A stretch of 64,000 nucleotides of DNA. Origin: Polyporus tsugae. Taxonomy: Eukaryota > Basidiomycota > Agaricomycetes > Polyporales > Polyporaceae. Under the pieces are notes generated by a model, which was not told the DNA's origin, made no database searches, and saw only the letters and a list, made by a program, of their open reading frames with translations. The translations under genes were made by a program, and so were the position numbers. Position 1 is the first letter of the stretch. Each line of letters starts with the position of its first letter. This document shows, piece after piece, positions 22,114 through 34,151 of the stretch. The DNA lies in assembly GCA_024305745.1 (NCBI GenBank), contig JAHRBS010000005.1, positions 124,001 through 188,000 on the forward strand, read 5' to 3'.

Positions 22114-25100
22114 TTAGGTGCGCAGATGGACCACCTCAATGCGGCCCTTGGCCACCTCATCTCGCAGCCAGTAGAAGCGCAGATCAAGGTGCTTCATCCG
22201 CCCATGGTGCTCAGGGTTCTTTGCCATAGACAGTGCAGACAGGTTGTCAATGCGAAGCTTCGAGGCAGAGGAAACATCAAACCCAAATTCTGTGAACAGA
22301 TTGCGCAACCAGAGGATCTCCTGGCCACAGGAGACAGCAGCGATGAACTCCGCCTCTGTGGTGGACAGAGCAACAAGGGACTGAAGACAACTGGACCAGG
22401 AAATTGCACCTGTGCCCATCTTGATCACATAGCCAGAGGTCGAGCGACCTGTGTCAGGGCAGCCAGCATGGTCTGCGTCGGTGTAGGAGGTGAAGAGCTC
22501 TGGCTCAGACGAGGGGGAGTAGGTGAGCTTGTAGTCGAGTGTGCCCTTGATGTAGCGGAACAGGTGCTTGACTGCCTTCCAGTGCGTAATGCCAGGGTTC
22601 TGGGAGAAACGTGCGAGGTTGCCAACAGTGCGAGCAATGTCTGGGCGCGTTGCAATGGCGAGGTAGAAGAGAGAACCAACCGCTTGGCCATAGGGAATGT
22701 CCTGCATGTCGCGGATGTCTGCCTTGGACGTTGGAGCCATGTCTGCGCTGAGACGGAGGCCAGGGTCCATGGGGGTGCTGACTGGGTCGCAGTTGGTGAA
22801 GCCATATCGCTCGAGGATGTCGAGGGCATACTGGCGCTGCGAGATCGACAGGGCACGCTTGGAGCGGTCGCGCTCAATCTTGACACCCAGGAGCCACGAC
22901 GTTGGCCCCAGGTCGCGCAGCTTGAAGTGCTTGCGCAGGTCGTCCTTGACACGCTGAATCGCAGTCTTGTCCTTGCCAGCAATGGTGATGTCGTCGACGA
23001 AGACAGGGATAATGAGACGCACCCCATCGCGCAGATACACCCAGACACTGTGCTCACAGGTCAGTCGCTCAAAGCCCAGCTTGCCAAGCACCTCGTCGAG
23101 CTTCTCATGCCAGCAGCGGCCAGCCTGCTTGAGGCCATAGAGAGCCTTGCGAAGGCGCCACACCCACTCAGGAGTCTTGTCCTCAAAGCCCTCAGGCTGG
23201 CGCATGTAGACCTCCTCCTTGAGCTCGCCGTTGAGGTAGGCAGAGGAGATGTCCACCGACTCAAGCTCGAGGTCCTCAAGCCCAGCGAGAGCGAGGATGG
23301 CGCGGATCGACGCCCACTTGGGTGTAGGAGCAAAGGTCTCGTTGTACTCGAAGCCAGGGCATTGGGAGAAGCCCTTGGCGACGAGGCGACCCTTGTACCG
23401 CTCGATGGAGCCATCTGCATTGCGCTTGACGCAGAAGACCCAGCGGGAGCCAATGGCCTTGCGACCTGGAGGGAGGAGGACGAGTTCGAAGGTGCCATTC
23501 TCGACGAGGGACTGGATTTCATCCTGGGCAGCCTTGAGCCACCTGGCACGCTCATCTGCATCGAGTTCCATGACCTCTGCGATCGACCTGGGCTCACCCA
23601 AGTGCTCCTGATTCGCCTTCGACGCATGCTCGACCACAGACTCGAATGCGACCTCGAGGGCCTCATCGTAGGTCAGGTAGTCATAGTGCTGGCCAGAGTA
23701 GACGTCCTCGATGCCAGCCATCATCGCATGGAGTGCATCTTCATCACTGCCATCGTCGCGACCTAGGCAGTCGAGTTCGTCGTCTGAGGACGTGGGACTC
23801 GGTGGGGGCGACATGGAGCGAGGAGCGAAGGGGTTGGCACGAGGTGGGGGAGCTTGGTTGTCGACTGGTGCGTCGATAAGGGGATCTGGCGAGGAGGAGT
23901 CGCGCTGTGGTGGTTCAGGCGATGCAGCAGGTGGAGCAGGGGATGCAGAGCGAATGCGAAGACGCTGTGGAACGAGGTTCTGGCGTTCAAGCTCTCTGTT
24001 GTTGAGGGAACCCTGGTAGCGAGAAGAGCGCGATGGGAGCTGTTTGCGAGCAAGTGCAGGGTAGGGCCTGAAGCCACTGTCGCCTTGGGCCTGCTGGTGG
24101 ATCGATGGTGCCCGAGGACGAACTGCAGGGGCAGGAGGCGGTGATGGAGGCGCATGAGCGATGGCTGGAGCGCGTGGAGGAGCCTGTGGAGGTGCAGGAG
24201 GTTGCGCACGAGGAGGCAAAGGCGCAGGTGGAGATGGTGAACGCTGTGGGGACTGCTGACGCGGTGGTGCAGCTGGTGGGGGTGCAATTTGGGGCGCAGG
24301 AGGTGCAGGAGGTGCAGGATCATCCCAGTCGTCATCTCCCCCCTGATCATGCAGCTCTGGCACATCTGGGGCATCGTCCTGAGGTGGTGCGTCCGCATCT
24401 GGGCCAGGGACGTCCACATCATCGAGGGGCAGGCCAAAGACATTGATGAAGGGCGAGTTGCCTGGGAAGCACTGTTCATCGAACACAGCATGCAACGAGA
24501 TGATGATCTTCTTTGCTGCAGGGTCCCAGAATCGCCAGGCCTTCATGCCCTCTGGGTAGCCAATGAAGATGCACTTCCTTGTGTGTGGCTGCAGTGCTTT
24601 GCGATCCTTCTTGCGAATAAGGACATAGGCCAGGCACCCAAAGACGCGGAAGTAGGACACGTCAGGCTTGCGCCCATCGCCCTTCCAAGCGGTGTAGGGG
24701 ATGCCACCATCGAGCGCAGAGGTGGGCATGCGGTTGCGCGTGTGGACAAAGGTAGAGACGGCATGGCCCCAGAACGAAGGAGGCAGCTTGGCCTGTGCGA
24801 GGAGAGTGGTGGCACCCTCAGATATTGTCCTGTTAGCTTGCTCTGCAATGCCGTTCTGGTGGGGCTCGTCTGGTTCTGTGTGCTGCCTGTGGATGCCGTG
24901 TTCTGCACAGTAGTCGATGAACTCCTGGCCCATGTACTCGCCGCCCTTGTCATCGCGTGTGGCCTTGATGCGCAGGCCTAGGCAATTCTCAGCATATGCC
25001 TTGAACGCCTTGAACGCAGCAAAGGCGTCGCTCTTGAGCTTGAGGTAAGCCATGGCCCAGAATCGCGTCGCGTTGTCGACAAAGACCATCCAGTACTGGT

Positions 25101-26021
25101 AGCCCTCAGCGGTGCGTACTGGGAGCTTGCCCTTGAGGTCAGTGTGGACCAGGGCCAGGCGAATGAACCTCCTGGAGGCGAAGCGGGGGATGGGATGGCG
25201 ATTGAGCTTGCCAGCAAGGCAGGGCTCGCAAATCGCATCAGGTGCGCGCTGGGAGCAGATCCTGAGCCCCTGGACGAGCTCCTTGCGAATTGCAGAGCGC
25301 AGATCGTCGAGGTTGACGTGTGAGCAGCGCTGGTGCCAGAGTGCGAGGTCCTCACTGCTGGTGGTCGATGCAGAGAGCGCAGTCATCGATTGGGGGATAG
25401 TGCGACCAAGGAGGTAGCCCACATTGTGCGCATTGACCTGGGCCTCAAAGCGAAGCTCCCCCTGGTGGTAGAACAGCGCAGAGGACGTGCACAACTCGAC
25501 GGTGTAGCCCTTCTCGCACGTGAGGTGGAAACAGACAGTAGATTGCTAGCAAGTGCAGGGACATGCAGGACGTCGTGTAGTACAACAGCAGGTGGTAAAA
25601 CGCCGCCCCTCTCCTCAGGCTGGAACACCACAGACCCTAAACCTGCCGAGTAGACAATGTGCGAGTTGGCGAGTCGAATGGGGATGGTGTGGGGCGAGTA
25701 GGAGCAAAACCAGTGGCGGTGGGGTGTCATGTGTGCAGAAGCACCTGTGTCGGTGTTCCAGTTAGCAGCAGCAGTGGTGGAGAGCCAGGACGAGCAATCT
25801 GAGGCAGAGAGGAGGGCAGAGATGCAACCGGCACTCACAGCAGACTGCTGGAGTTCATCCTGCGACCCAAAGGCGGCAAAGGACATGTGAGGGGCCTCGA
25901 AGGTGTCCTCGTGGTGCTCTGAACAATGGGGGTGATGCTGAATGCGCTGGGAGGCCCAGCACTTTGCCTGTGCGCTGGCATTGCACTTAGCGAAGCACTG
26001 GGCTTCTGAGTGGTTGACCCG
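22114..26021 (-). pseudogene. pol: Copia Pol: protease, integrase, RT, RNase H; one frameshift
   Basis: Reading leftward: end of a Gag zinc knuckle, protease site DTGASAHM (about 25,745), GAG-pre-integrase LALWHQRCSHVNLDDL, integrase zinc residues then VHTDLKG, DDKGGEYM and EPDEPHQNGIAEQANRT, a Pro-rich linker (about 23,800-24,350), RT with FVDDITIAG (about 23,000), RNase H with YTDADHAGCPDTGRSTSGY (about 22,475), and stop at 22114. The frame is open for 1126 codons from 25494. A single missing base near 25,528 separates it from the protease frame. The element order PR-IN-RT-RH is diagnostic of copia. Confidence 0.9.
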
Positions 26022-26026
26022 ACTGC

Positions 26027-26480
26027 TGTTACGATCCACGAGCCCCAGGTCTCTTACTTCCTCACCAAGCCTCCCTCGCCATGCCTGGTCGAAGGGTGCA
26101 ACACATTCACCGGTGTATTCCTTCCGAGGTTGCCCCCAAACGACCAATGCCGCCTACCCTGATACAGTCCCGCTTTCTCTGCCCGCAGGCGGGCCATGCC
26201 ATTTCCTCCATTACACCCTGCGGTCCGCAGTCCGCAGTCCGCAGTACACAGCCCTCAGACTGCAGCCTCCACTCGTGTATATAAGGGGCAACACCTCAGT
26301 AGTGACCCCCAGTTTTCAGTATCTTGTGTATTCTATAAGATCGCCCCGGTGGCAATCTTCCTATACATTTCACATCTCCTAGAGCTCTTTGCTCTAGTAT
26401 CCAACCTCTAGTCGACAACTAGTTCTTGGTTTAAATGTCCTGACTTACTGAACTAAGTGTTTGATAGTCAAGACATAATA
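26027..26480 (+). repeat. Family C 5' LTR
   Basis: 454 bp. TATA box TATATAAGG near 26277 and a repeated 'gcagtccgca' run near 26225-26245. It ends 'agacataata' where the 3' LTR has GTAACA, again transitions. Confidence 0.85.
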
Positions 26481-26734
26481 TTAGACTGAAAACTTTTACG
26501 CTCCACCTTTTCAGGTGCAGAGAACCCACACCACACAACCCAAGACTGTCACTATAGCCCGGTGCTAGTAGTGAAGTCTAGACCTACGCCGGAAAGTAAC
26601 CTCCAGACTTCGACAAGCGAGGAAGTTACTGCGTAGTAACCAGCACAGCCTTGAACACAGAAGTTCAAGAAGATCGACAAGTCAACGGACCGACTTACGA
26701 TAAAACAGAAGGACATTTAGGTGTATAAGCTACC

Positions 26735-27602
26735 ATGGCGAACCCACCATTGAAAACCGATTGGATCAGCAGGAAGCTCTTTCACAACCGGGAAAGACCT
26801 CCAACCAACATTTTCACAGATTTTCCGCGCCTCACTAGCCAGCCAGAAGCGACTCATGCAGTCCGTCTGACCATCACACATCCGTTCAGGACAACGGAAA
26901 AAGAAACAGTTTGGCCGCCGACGCCACCACCAAAGGACCCCAGACGCATGATACCACAGACAGTCTTCACAGACACACCACCGCTCCAACCAAGGAACCC
27001 ACAACCAAGTAGCAGAATATTGCAAGGAGAGAGATTCCCCTTGCTAGAAACACCCTCGTCCAGCTCAACGCAACCCCGAGTACTCAGACCTAGTCCCCTT
27101 TGGCAAGAAGTCAGACTATCACAAGCCGAAGAAGACATCGTTTGCAAATTGGGAATAGTACTACCAGTCAAAAGAATAGACACCCATTCAACAGAACCAT
27201 CCACAGAAGCCAACAGCAACACCTCTACACAAGGTCTCTTTTGATTCAAACAACAAACACCAGTACACCTCTGGGATCTATTCACCATTGTAAGCAGCAA
27301 CCTCAGAGACATCCAGAACCACAACCCAGGATACGATTCCAGCCTAGTTCAGAATGCACTTGATCACCTAAGATCAATTGAGGCTATATTCACCACCTGG
27401 GCATTCCAAATCCCGCCACCATACGTCACACTCCCAGATCCGTTTACACAGTTTATCGAAAACCAAATTCGATATCTCCAGAACTACATCTTCGACCCAA
27501 CCAACCTAGCAGACTCCACGCTCCAACACGACCTCACCGCACTTCAGCAGTACCTTAACGCCAGAAGACTCCTGAACCTATACCAAAGACGAACCAATCA
27601 AG
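26735..27602 (+). pseudogene. Family C upstream coding region, unknown function
   Basis: ATG at 26735 (MANPPLKTDWISRKLF) opens 169 codons of Pro/Thr-rich protein with stop at 27242. A second frame continues at once as coding-like sequence (LWDLFTIVSSNLRDIQNH, then QFIENQIRYLQNYIFDP) to a stop near 27616. A frameshift or splice probably joins them. It lies where Gag N-terminal matrix-like sequence would be. No known domain recognised. Confidence 0.45.
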
Positions 27603-27617
27603 GTGTGCATGACTAGT

Positions 27618-28133
27618 ACGGAACTATTGTGCATAGGAAAGGTACATGCATATCACGAGAAACAGAACCGCGATCTACACACAGGAACTCGAGGGTGGAT
27701 ACCGTGCTTGCGCGAACTCTGCCCAGAAAGATATCAACACATCGCAGATAGCATTGAGTATACAAATGTACTCTTGCAACCAGCACTAGAACAAGAACAG
27801 ACCATCAAACTTGAGTTCACATATAAAAGATTCAAGGCAGTCAAACCGGCACCACGAACTCCCACAGGAAGTCCGATCACACCAACAAGCCGAATCCCTT
27901 CACTAAAACTCGTAACCAGGACACTACCTCCAGTCACTCCAGAAGTGACAGAGAAAATAACTGTCCCAGAAGAACAACAGTCATCTGAATCAAAAACACT
28001 CGCCAGAAGCAAAACCAACACCAATGGACACAGGATCAGACCATGTCCAAACACGGGTGGCCAGATACGCATTCACATTCAAAGGAACGCACTATTCGGG
28101 AAACTACGACCCCGACTGGGATTCCATCAATGA
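27618..28133 (+). CDS. Family C second upstream ORF, unknown
   Basis: Open after the previous stop to 28133 (contains KVHAYHEKQNRDLHTGTRGW and a Thr/Pro-rich tail). It overlaps the start of the gag frame in another frame by about 110 bp, so a frameshift between the two is likely. Confidence 0.35.
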   Translation, partial: TELLCIGKVHAYHEKQNRDLHTGTRGWIPCLRELCPERYQHIADSIEYTNVLLQPALEQEQTIKLEFTYKRFKAVKPAPRTPTGSPITPTSRIPSLKLVTRTLPPVTPEVTEKITVPEEQQSSESKTLARSKTNTNGHRIRPCPNTGGQIRIHIQRNALFGKLRPRLGFHQ

Positions 28134-29160
28134 AATTGTCGCAACCATTGCACCGAACCCCAGCGAGATTGACAAACAAACCATTGAGCACCTCCTTTTT
28201 AACACCTCTGAAACACAAGACTTACACCCCCGAAGAGATGAAGTCACCCCTGCAGACAGTGCCAGCGTAGCCTATGGGTCGACTTTTACCAAACTATCAT
28301 TGGGGGTTAGAACATCAGGAAACACACCAAAACCACAAGGCAGAGGGAAAGAGCCGGAGGAGAAACCCGACGACAATCCTGAGGATAGAGAACCTCCGGA
28401 CAGATTGGGAGGACCACCGGAAGGAGAAGGAGACCCAGGACCTGGAAGACCAGGACAAGGACCTCCTGGACCTGGAGGACCTGGGGGGCCGGGAGGAGGA
28501 GGACCAGGAGGACTCGGGGGACCGCCATTCAATGCAATCTCCATTCCTCAAGTGGCAGGAGGCAAAGTCAAAATTAAGCCCCCTGATGTCTTTTCTGGGG
28601 ATCGATCTAAGTCCCAGAAATTTCTCGACCAACTCTTCCTTCTCTTTCTGGGAGACCCAGGAAAATACAATGCCAATCACGCTTGGATTGCAACCGCGCT
28701 ATCCTACATCGGAGGGGATACCGTACAATATTGGGTCGAAAACAAGATCGACGAAATACGAAGACATCTAGGAGCCACCACATGGTCCGCATTTGAAGCC
28801 AAATTCAGACTGGTGTTTTCACCACTTCACGAGGCAGACAACGCCCTCCTATCACTGGACAAACTCAGACTCTCGGAACACCCAACCATCCATGAGTTCA
28901 ATGGACATTACAACGAACTCATTAGAAAGAGTCGAGTCACCAACCTCCTGGCCAGACTGGCATACTACTGGAATGCACTACCCTCATGGTTACGACAAAA
29001 GATCTCTACCTCATACCCAGCTCCAAAGACCATCGTCAACTGGATCGGGCGAGCCACCAATATCTACAAAGCTGACCTCATCAACCGACAAATTGATGCA
29101 GGCTTTAGAAATCGCCAAACCCAATGCCCGACCACACAAACGAAAGTACGACGAAATTAG
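28024..29160 (+). CDS. gag: Family C Gag (capsid domain)
   Basis: 378 aa. A Gly/Pro-rich stretch (PGGPGGPGGGGPGG, about 28,440-28,530) precedes a Ty3-type retrotransposon Gag fold: VFSGDRSKSQKFLDQLFLLF, then TTWSAFEAKFRLVFSPLHEA and HPTIHEFNGHYNELIRKS. It ends just before the zinc-knuckle frame (29161-29484), from which it is separated by a stop. Confidence 0.75.
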   Translation: MDTGSDHVQTRVARYAFTFKGTHYSGNYDPDWDSINEIVATIAPNPSEIDKQTIEHLLFNTSETQDLHPRRDEVTPADSASVAYGSTFTKLSLGVRTSGNTPKPQGRGKEPEEKPDDNPEDREPPDRLGGPPEGEGDPGPGRPGQGPPGPGGPGGPGGGGPGGLGGPPFNAISIPQVAGGKVKIKPPDVFSGDRSKSQKFLDQLFLLFLGDPGKYNANHAWIATALSYIGGDTVQYWVENKIDEIRRHLGATTWSAFEAKFRLVFSPLHEADNALLSLDKLRLSEHPTIHEFNGHYNELIRKSRVTNLLARLAYYWNALPSWLRQKISTSYPAPKTIVNWIGRATNIYKADLINRQIDAGFRNRQTQCPTTQTKVRRN

Positions 29161-29484
29161 TTGGAGCCCACCGAGAAATCTGACACACGCGCTTCTGCTG
29201 ACATAAACAAAATGACAGTGGAAGAGCACTCAAGGCATATACAACAGAACTTATGTTTTGTATGTCACAAGGCAGAACACCAGGCCAGGAACTATTCCGA
29301 CAGGCCCAAGGGAAAGAAGCCCGGCCAATGGATACCGCGCAAGGTCAGGAAAATCCTCGATGAGGATATTGAGTCAACCTCGGAAGAGAGTGATAAGGAA
29401 TTGAACACTGAAAGCGAGAAAGACAATGAGTTCCAAGTGGACGCTATCCAGGCAGATGTGGACCCCTATGACACGGATTTTTAG
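29161..29484 (+). pseudogene. Family C nucleocapsid segment with broken zinc knuckle
   Basis: Contains CFVCHKAEHQARNY (about 29,255-29,297), a CX2CX4HX4C knuckle whose last Cys is Tyr (TGT/TGC to TAT, a G to A change). An acidic tail rich in E/S/D follows. Confidence 0.65.
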
Positions 29485-29510
29485 ATGGGCAGGCAGAACC
29501 AACGCCTGAC

Positions 29511-30137
29511 TTGCCCATGAGTTCGGACTTCATTGTAAACCTAGTAACCAATACAGAAAGGTGCAGACACGCCCTCCTTATACCTGATTACATTGAAGTC
29601 GGAACTCAAGTCGTTGGAGTCAAAGGTCTTATCGACACTAGAGCAGGTGCAGTCATCATCAACACTCGACTGGTGGAAAAGTACAACATACCCACAGTCA
29701 GACTACCGCAACCACTCACCTTCCGAAATGCGGACGACAGCATCAATAAACATGGAACAATTACACGCCGAGTTGAAGGAAACTTCTGACTGAACAAACG
29801 ACGACTGCCTACCCGATGGTATGTGGCCAACCTAGGATGAGACAACATCATCCTGGGCATGCCATGGATTTGTCGATACAACCCTACAATTAATTGGCGA
29901 ACGGGACAGGTCACGTTCAACACAAAAGTCATCAAGGAACAACAATGTATCCACAAGTATCAGGAGACACACGACGCCCCTATCGGGACAATATGGGGCC
30001 TCCCTGCACCAGGAACCCTACAAGCAATGGTGCTCTCCTATATTGAGTCCACCGACATCGACATCGAGAACGAAACACTGACCCATAATCCATCACGGGT
30101 CATCAAACACTTATGGGAAATGTGGGCAATTTGCAAG
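29511..30137 (+). pseudogene. Family C aspartic protease, active-site Gly lost
   Basis: GVKGLIDTRAGAVIINT: the catalytic D-[ST]-G reads D-T-R, fitting a GGA to AGA change. The second landmark NIILGMPWICRYNP is kept (about 29,845). TGA stops lie at about 29,787 and 29,838. The frame then continues to the point where the solo A LTR is inserted (30143). Confidence 0.7.
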
Positions 30138-30142
30138 ATGAA

Positions 30143-30586
30143 TGTTACAACTGGACGTCGAGTAAGGATCAGGGATACGTACGAGACGAGCAGGAGCGCT
30201 GACAAGCACTTGTGCAGCGAGAGCAGAGCAAGGCTCGACGGTCAGGGCTAGAGACAAGATGTATTGAGTGAGGTAACTAACGAGGGAAATACAGCAAGGC
30301 TTACCTGGAGACAAGAGGTCAAAACTGAGGTCTCCAGGCAGCAAAGTACAGGTCTTTATATATGTATAGAGGACAATGAGAACCTGGGGACAATAGGTAA
30401 CTATGGACACGGGTGAACAATGGAAACGGAACAATAGCGACGACGGACAATAAGGAGCTATTGTGCTGAGGAACAAAGGATGAGATACAATGTAACAGAG
30501 AACAATAAGTACAATGTGAGAAGTAGATCGTCCGAAAAAGGAAACTAAGGTGCTGGTAGCAGGCGCCGAATGGAACATTCATGACA
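30143..30586 (-). mobile_element. Solo LTR of gypsy family A inside element C
   Basis: 444 bp, TGTTACAACTGG..TTCATGACA on the plus strand, flanked by the perfect 5-bp duplication ATGAA (30138-30142 and 30587-30591). Same length as the complete A LTR at 46760-47203. A clean solo LTR left by LTR-LTR recombination. Confidence 0.9.
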
Positions 30587-30591
30587 ATGAA

Positions 30592-33500
30592 CAAGTCCAC
30601 AGAAATTGCAATAGCAGCAGCACAGGGAAAAAAGGACGTCCCTCTTGAAGAACTCATACCCGAATATGCATGCAAATTCACAGCCGTCTTCGAGAAGAAA
30701 GCAGCTGAATGATTCCCACCAGCACGACCATGGGACTATGAAATCAAAATCAAAAAGGAGTTTGACCTGAAGGACAGACAATAGGGAAGGATTTACCCTT
30801 TAACCCTCCACGAACAGGGCAAATTGCGAGAATTCATCGACAAAAACCTAGCCAAAGGATTTATTTGCCGATCAGAATCACAATTCACTTTGCCATTCTT
30901 CTTTGTATCAAAGAAAGACGGTAGCCTCCGACCCGTACAAGACTATCGAACATTGAATGACGCCACAGTCAAGGATGCATACCCCCTACCGCTTATTGAA
31001 AACCTGTTCAATCAACTAGGACAAGCATCTATTTTCACCAAGTTCGACGTCCGGGCTGGCTACAATAACATCTGAATCAAGAAAGAAGACCAACACAAAG
31101 CAGTGTTTGTGACCCCATTGGGACTATATGAACCGACAGTCATGTTCTTTGGATTATGTAACACCCCAGCAACGTTCCAACGCATGATGAACGAAATCTT
31201 CGATGACCTCACACGGGAAGGATGGATTGTCATCTACATGGACGATATCCTCATATTCTCGAACAACTTAGAAGAACACCGCATTCGCACATGACGGGTA
31301 CTGAAACAACTACAGGAACACAACCTCCACCTAAAACCAGAAAAGTGCCAATTCGAGGTATCAGAAGTCGAATTCCTCGGTGCCATCATCTGTGAAGGCG
31401 AAGTCGCAATGGACCCAGTAAAGCTGAAAGCCATTTGAGAATGGCCAGCTCCCAAAACAGTCAAATAGGTCCAGGCCTTCCTAGGGTTTGGAAATTTCTA
31501 CTACCGATTCATCCGCAATTACTCCACCATAGTACGACCACTGACCGACCTAACCAAAAAGGATAAACCATTCAAGTGGGAACCAGAATGTGAGACGGCC
31601 TTCCAGGAACTGAAGTCCCGATTCACTTCGGAACTAATACTGCGCATTCCGAACCCCCAAGAACCATTTCAAGTAGAATGCAATGCCTCCGGAGTAGCAA
31701 CGGGGGCAGTCCTTTGACAGCAAGGCCCGGATGGTCTCTGGCACCCTTGTGCCTACCTATCCAAGTCATTCTCACCCGCTGAACGGAACTACCAGATCTA
31801 CGATCGAGAAATGCTCGCCATTGTCTGCGCATTCGAAGCATGGAGACACTTCTTACAGAGATCACTGTCATGAACACATTATGAACTACATATATAGTAC
31901 CAGCCAAGTGTCAAGCCAAGCTTGACATTGCGCCCTTTTGGTGTAGCTGGTTCAGTGGCTGGTCTGTTCCTAACAATCACCGCATCCAGTAGAAGTTCTC
32001 ACCAATCACAAAAACCTAACTTACTTCAAAACATCGCAAAAGCTAGACCGCCGACAAGCCCAATGGCACATCTTTGTTGACAGTTTTAATTTTGTTATAA
32101 AATACCACCCTGGAAAGAACCTAGTCCAGGCCGACGCTCTGTCCAGGAGACCAGACCATGAGGGGGGAAAATGACAACAAAAATGTTACCATGCTTAAAG
32201 AAGACATCTTTGTAAACACTATCAACATTGAACTACAGGAATGAATTCGAGGCAACAAAGCACGAGATCCGCAACTGATCCCCCTTCTATCCAGCAAGGG
32301 CAAGACCATACAATGACCCAGATACGGAAAATACGATGACTGGAGCAAAGATGATGGCATATTGCTATACAAGGACAAGGTCTATGTGCCACCCGATGAT
32401 AATCTCTGTCGAGATATTGTCAGAATGTACCACGAACCCCTGCATATGGGACACCTGGGCATCCAGAAGACCAAAGACCTCATCAAACGGGAGTATTACT
32501 GGGATGGCATGAGTCAATTCCTCACGCAGTACTGCTGAGGCTGCGCAGTTTGTCAGACCACCAAGGTCCGGACAAATCCAACAAAACCTCCGCTAATGCC
32601 AATCCCACACAGTGGCGATACACACCCATTCCAAGTCATTACCATGGACTACATCACCAATTTACCTCCCACGGAAGACGGGTATGATGCCATACAGGTG
32701 GTCGTCGACCACGACGTCCCTAAAGTGGTGGTACTAACTCCGTGTACAAAGCAAGTGACTGCTATGGAAGCAGCCAAACTTCTCTGAAAGGATGTCTTTA
32801 GCCATTATGGGCTATCTCAGAAGATCATCTTGGACCGAGGCCCGCAGTTTGCTGCAAAGGCCTTTCAAGAATTACATGAAGTATTAGGAATCACAACATC
32901 ACTTAGCACAGCATACCATCCAGAAATGGATGGACAAACAGAATGAGTCAATCAGGAAGTAGATCTCGATCTCTGCATCTACTGTGTGAACAACCCAAAC
33001 AAGTGGTCCGACTTTCTACCAGCCTGGGCATTTGCGCACAATCAATGGACTCATTCCTCAATGGGCAAGTCCCCGTTCGAACTTCTATATGGATACCAAC
33101 CGGAAGCAATAGGAACTGTTTGAACCAAGCTAAAACATCCGACCACGGAGGAACGACTCACGGAGCTCCAACAGAACTGAGAAAACACCATTGCATCACA
33201 TGCTCAAGCAGCCCTCGCAATGGCCCGACACACCTCAGGGAAACCCGTGAACTTTGAAAAAGGAGATAAGGTGCTTCTTGAATCCACAAACCTCAAGCTA
33301 CCATATCCATACCAAAAGCTTGCCCCTAAATGAGAAGGACCCTTTACCATTGCAGAGGTATTAGGTCCGGTCACCTTCAGACTAAACCTCCTGAAGAAAT
33401 GGAAGATACACCCCGTGTTCCATGCCGCCTTGCTGACGCCATATTGCACCACCAAAGAACACGGACCAGACCTGCCTCAACCGCCACCGGATATGGTCGA

Positions 33501-33690
33501 AGGAGAAGAAGAACACGAAGTGGAAGCTATCATTAATCACCGAATGACCGGTCGTAAATGGAAAACAATGCAGTACCTAGTATCCTGGAAGGGATGGGAA
33601 TCCTTCAAAAACTCCTGGGAACCTGAAGTAAACCTCAAGAATGCAAAGGACATTCTCAATGCCTATAAGAAGACGCATCACCTCAAGTGA
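30592..33690 (+). pseudogene. pol: Family C RT-RNase H-integrase-chromodomain, many TGA stops
   Basis: RT with [18 protein letters not shown] and an intact catalytic IYMDDILIF (about 31,237). RNase H is interrupted by mini-element D2 (31866-31975). Integrase: [38 protein letters not shown]. Chromodomain YLVSWKGWESFKNSWEP (about 33,570-33,630), stop after KKTHHLK. At least twelve internal stops, nearly all TGA, several at positions where relatives have Arg (for example GYNN-stop-K, DGQTE-stop-VNQ, LAPK-stop-EGPF). Dead, but every domain is recognisable. Confidence 0.85.
31866..31975 (+). mobile_element. 110-bp mini-element, copy D2
   Basis: Starts TGTCATGAACACATT, ends GTTCCTAACA, flanked by the 5-bp duplication ATCAC (31861-31865 and 31976-31980). 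It differs from D1 only by a few C/T-type changes, and breaks the RNase H region of element C. Confidence 0.8.
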
Positions 33691-33706
33691 AAAGGACTCA
33701 GCAGCA

Positions 33707-33886
33707 ATGTTCTGGATCCTCGCTCTCTTCGTCCTCGCAGTCCTCGGCCTGCAAGCAATCACCCTCACCGCCATTGCCTTCATCCTCAATGACATCGCCC
33801 AGCGCGTCGTCAACCACACGCTCCACAGCCGCGACTACCCCGACTGCGTCTTCGCGAAGACCCCCAGATGGGGCTGGGGAACATGA
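33707..33886 (+). CDS. Family C accessory protein 1: small membrane protein
   Basis: 59 aa, 16 bp after the pol stop. It opens MFWILALFVLAVLGLQAI and continues as a single strongly hydrophobic helix (about residues 2-28), then a short polar tail ending RWGWGT. Its TGA (33884-33886) overlaps the ATG of the next frame (33883-33885). Not recognised. Could be an env-position anchor, but there is no fusion-protein evidence. Confidence 0.55.
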   Translation: MFWILALFVLAVLGLQAITLTAIAFILNDIAQRVVNHTLHSRDYPDCVFAKTPRWGWGT

Positions 33887-34151
33887 CCGAGCAGTCGGCC
33901 GTTGCCATGCTCATTGTAGGTAAGACCCCCGTCATACCACCCCACACTGCCACTCACGACCACCAGGTGTCACCCTCGCCTACCTCCTCAACCTGGTGTT
34001 CCTTGCCATTTCCATATATAATTTCATTACAATACTGTACCATGCAATCGAGCACCGTGATCCGACCGAACCACCCACAATTGCGCCACTGTTGACTCCG
34101 CGTCTGGACCGGCTCAAGCTTGAGCTCGAATCCCTATCCGACGGCCAGTGA
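33883..34151 (+). CDS. Family C accessory protein 2: spliced small membrane protein
   Basis: Exons 33883-33919 and 33967-34151 (intron 47 bp, GTAAGA..CACCAG) encode 73 aa. It opens MTEQSAVAMLIV; after the splice comes GVTLAYLLNLVFLAISIYNF, one hydrophobic helix, then a charged tail (RLDRLKLELESLSDGQ). Overlaps the stop of the preceding gene by ATGA. An intron inside a retroelement argues for its own sense transcript made after insertion. Function unknown. Confidence 0.5.

Noticed and set aside
22111..23766. A 551-codon open frame on the plus strand opposite copia pol
   Set aside because: It is the complement of a well-recognised RT/RNase H frame; starts and composition are those of an antisense shadow.
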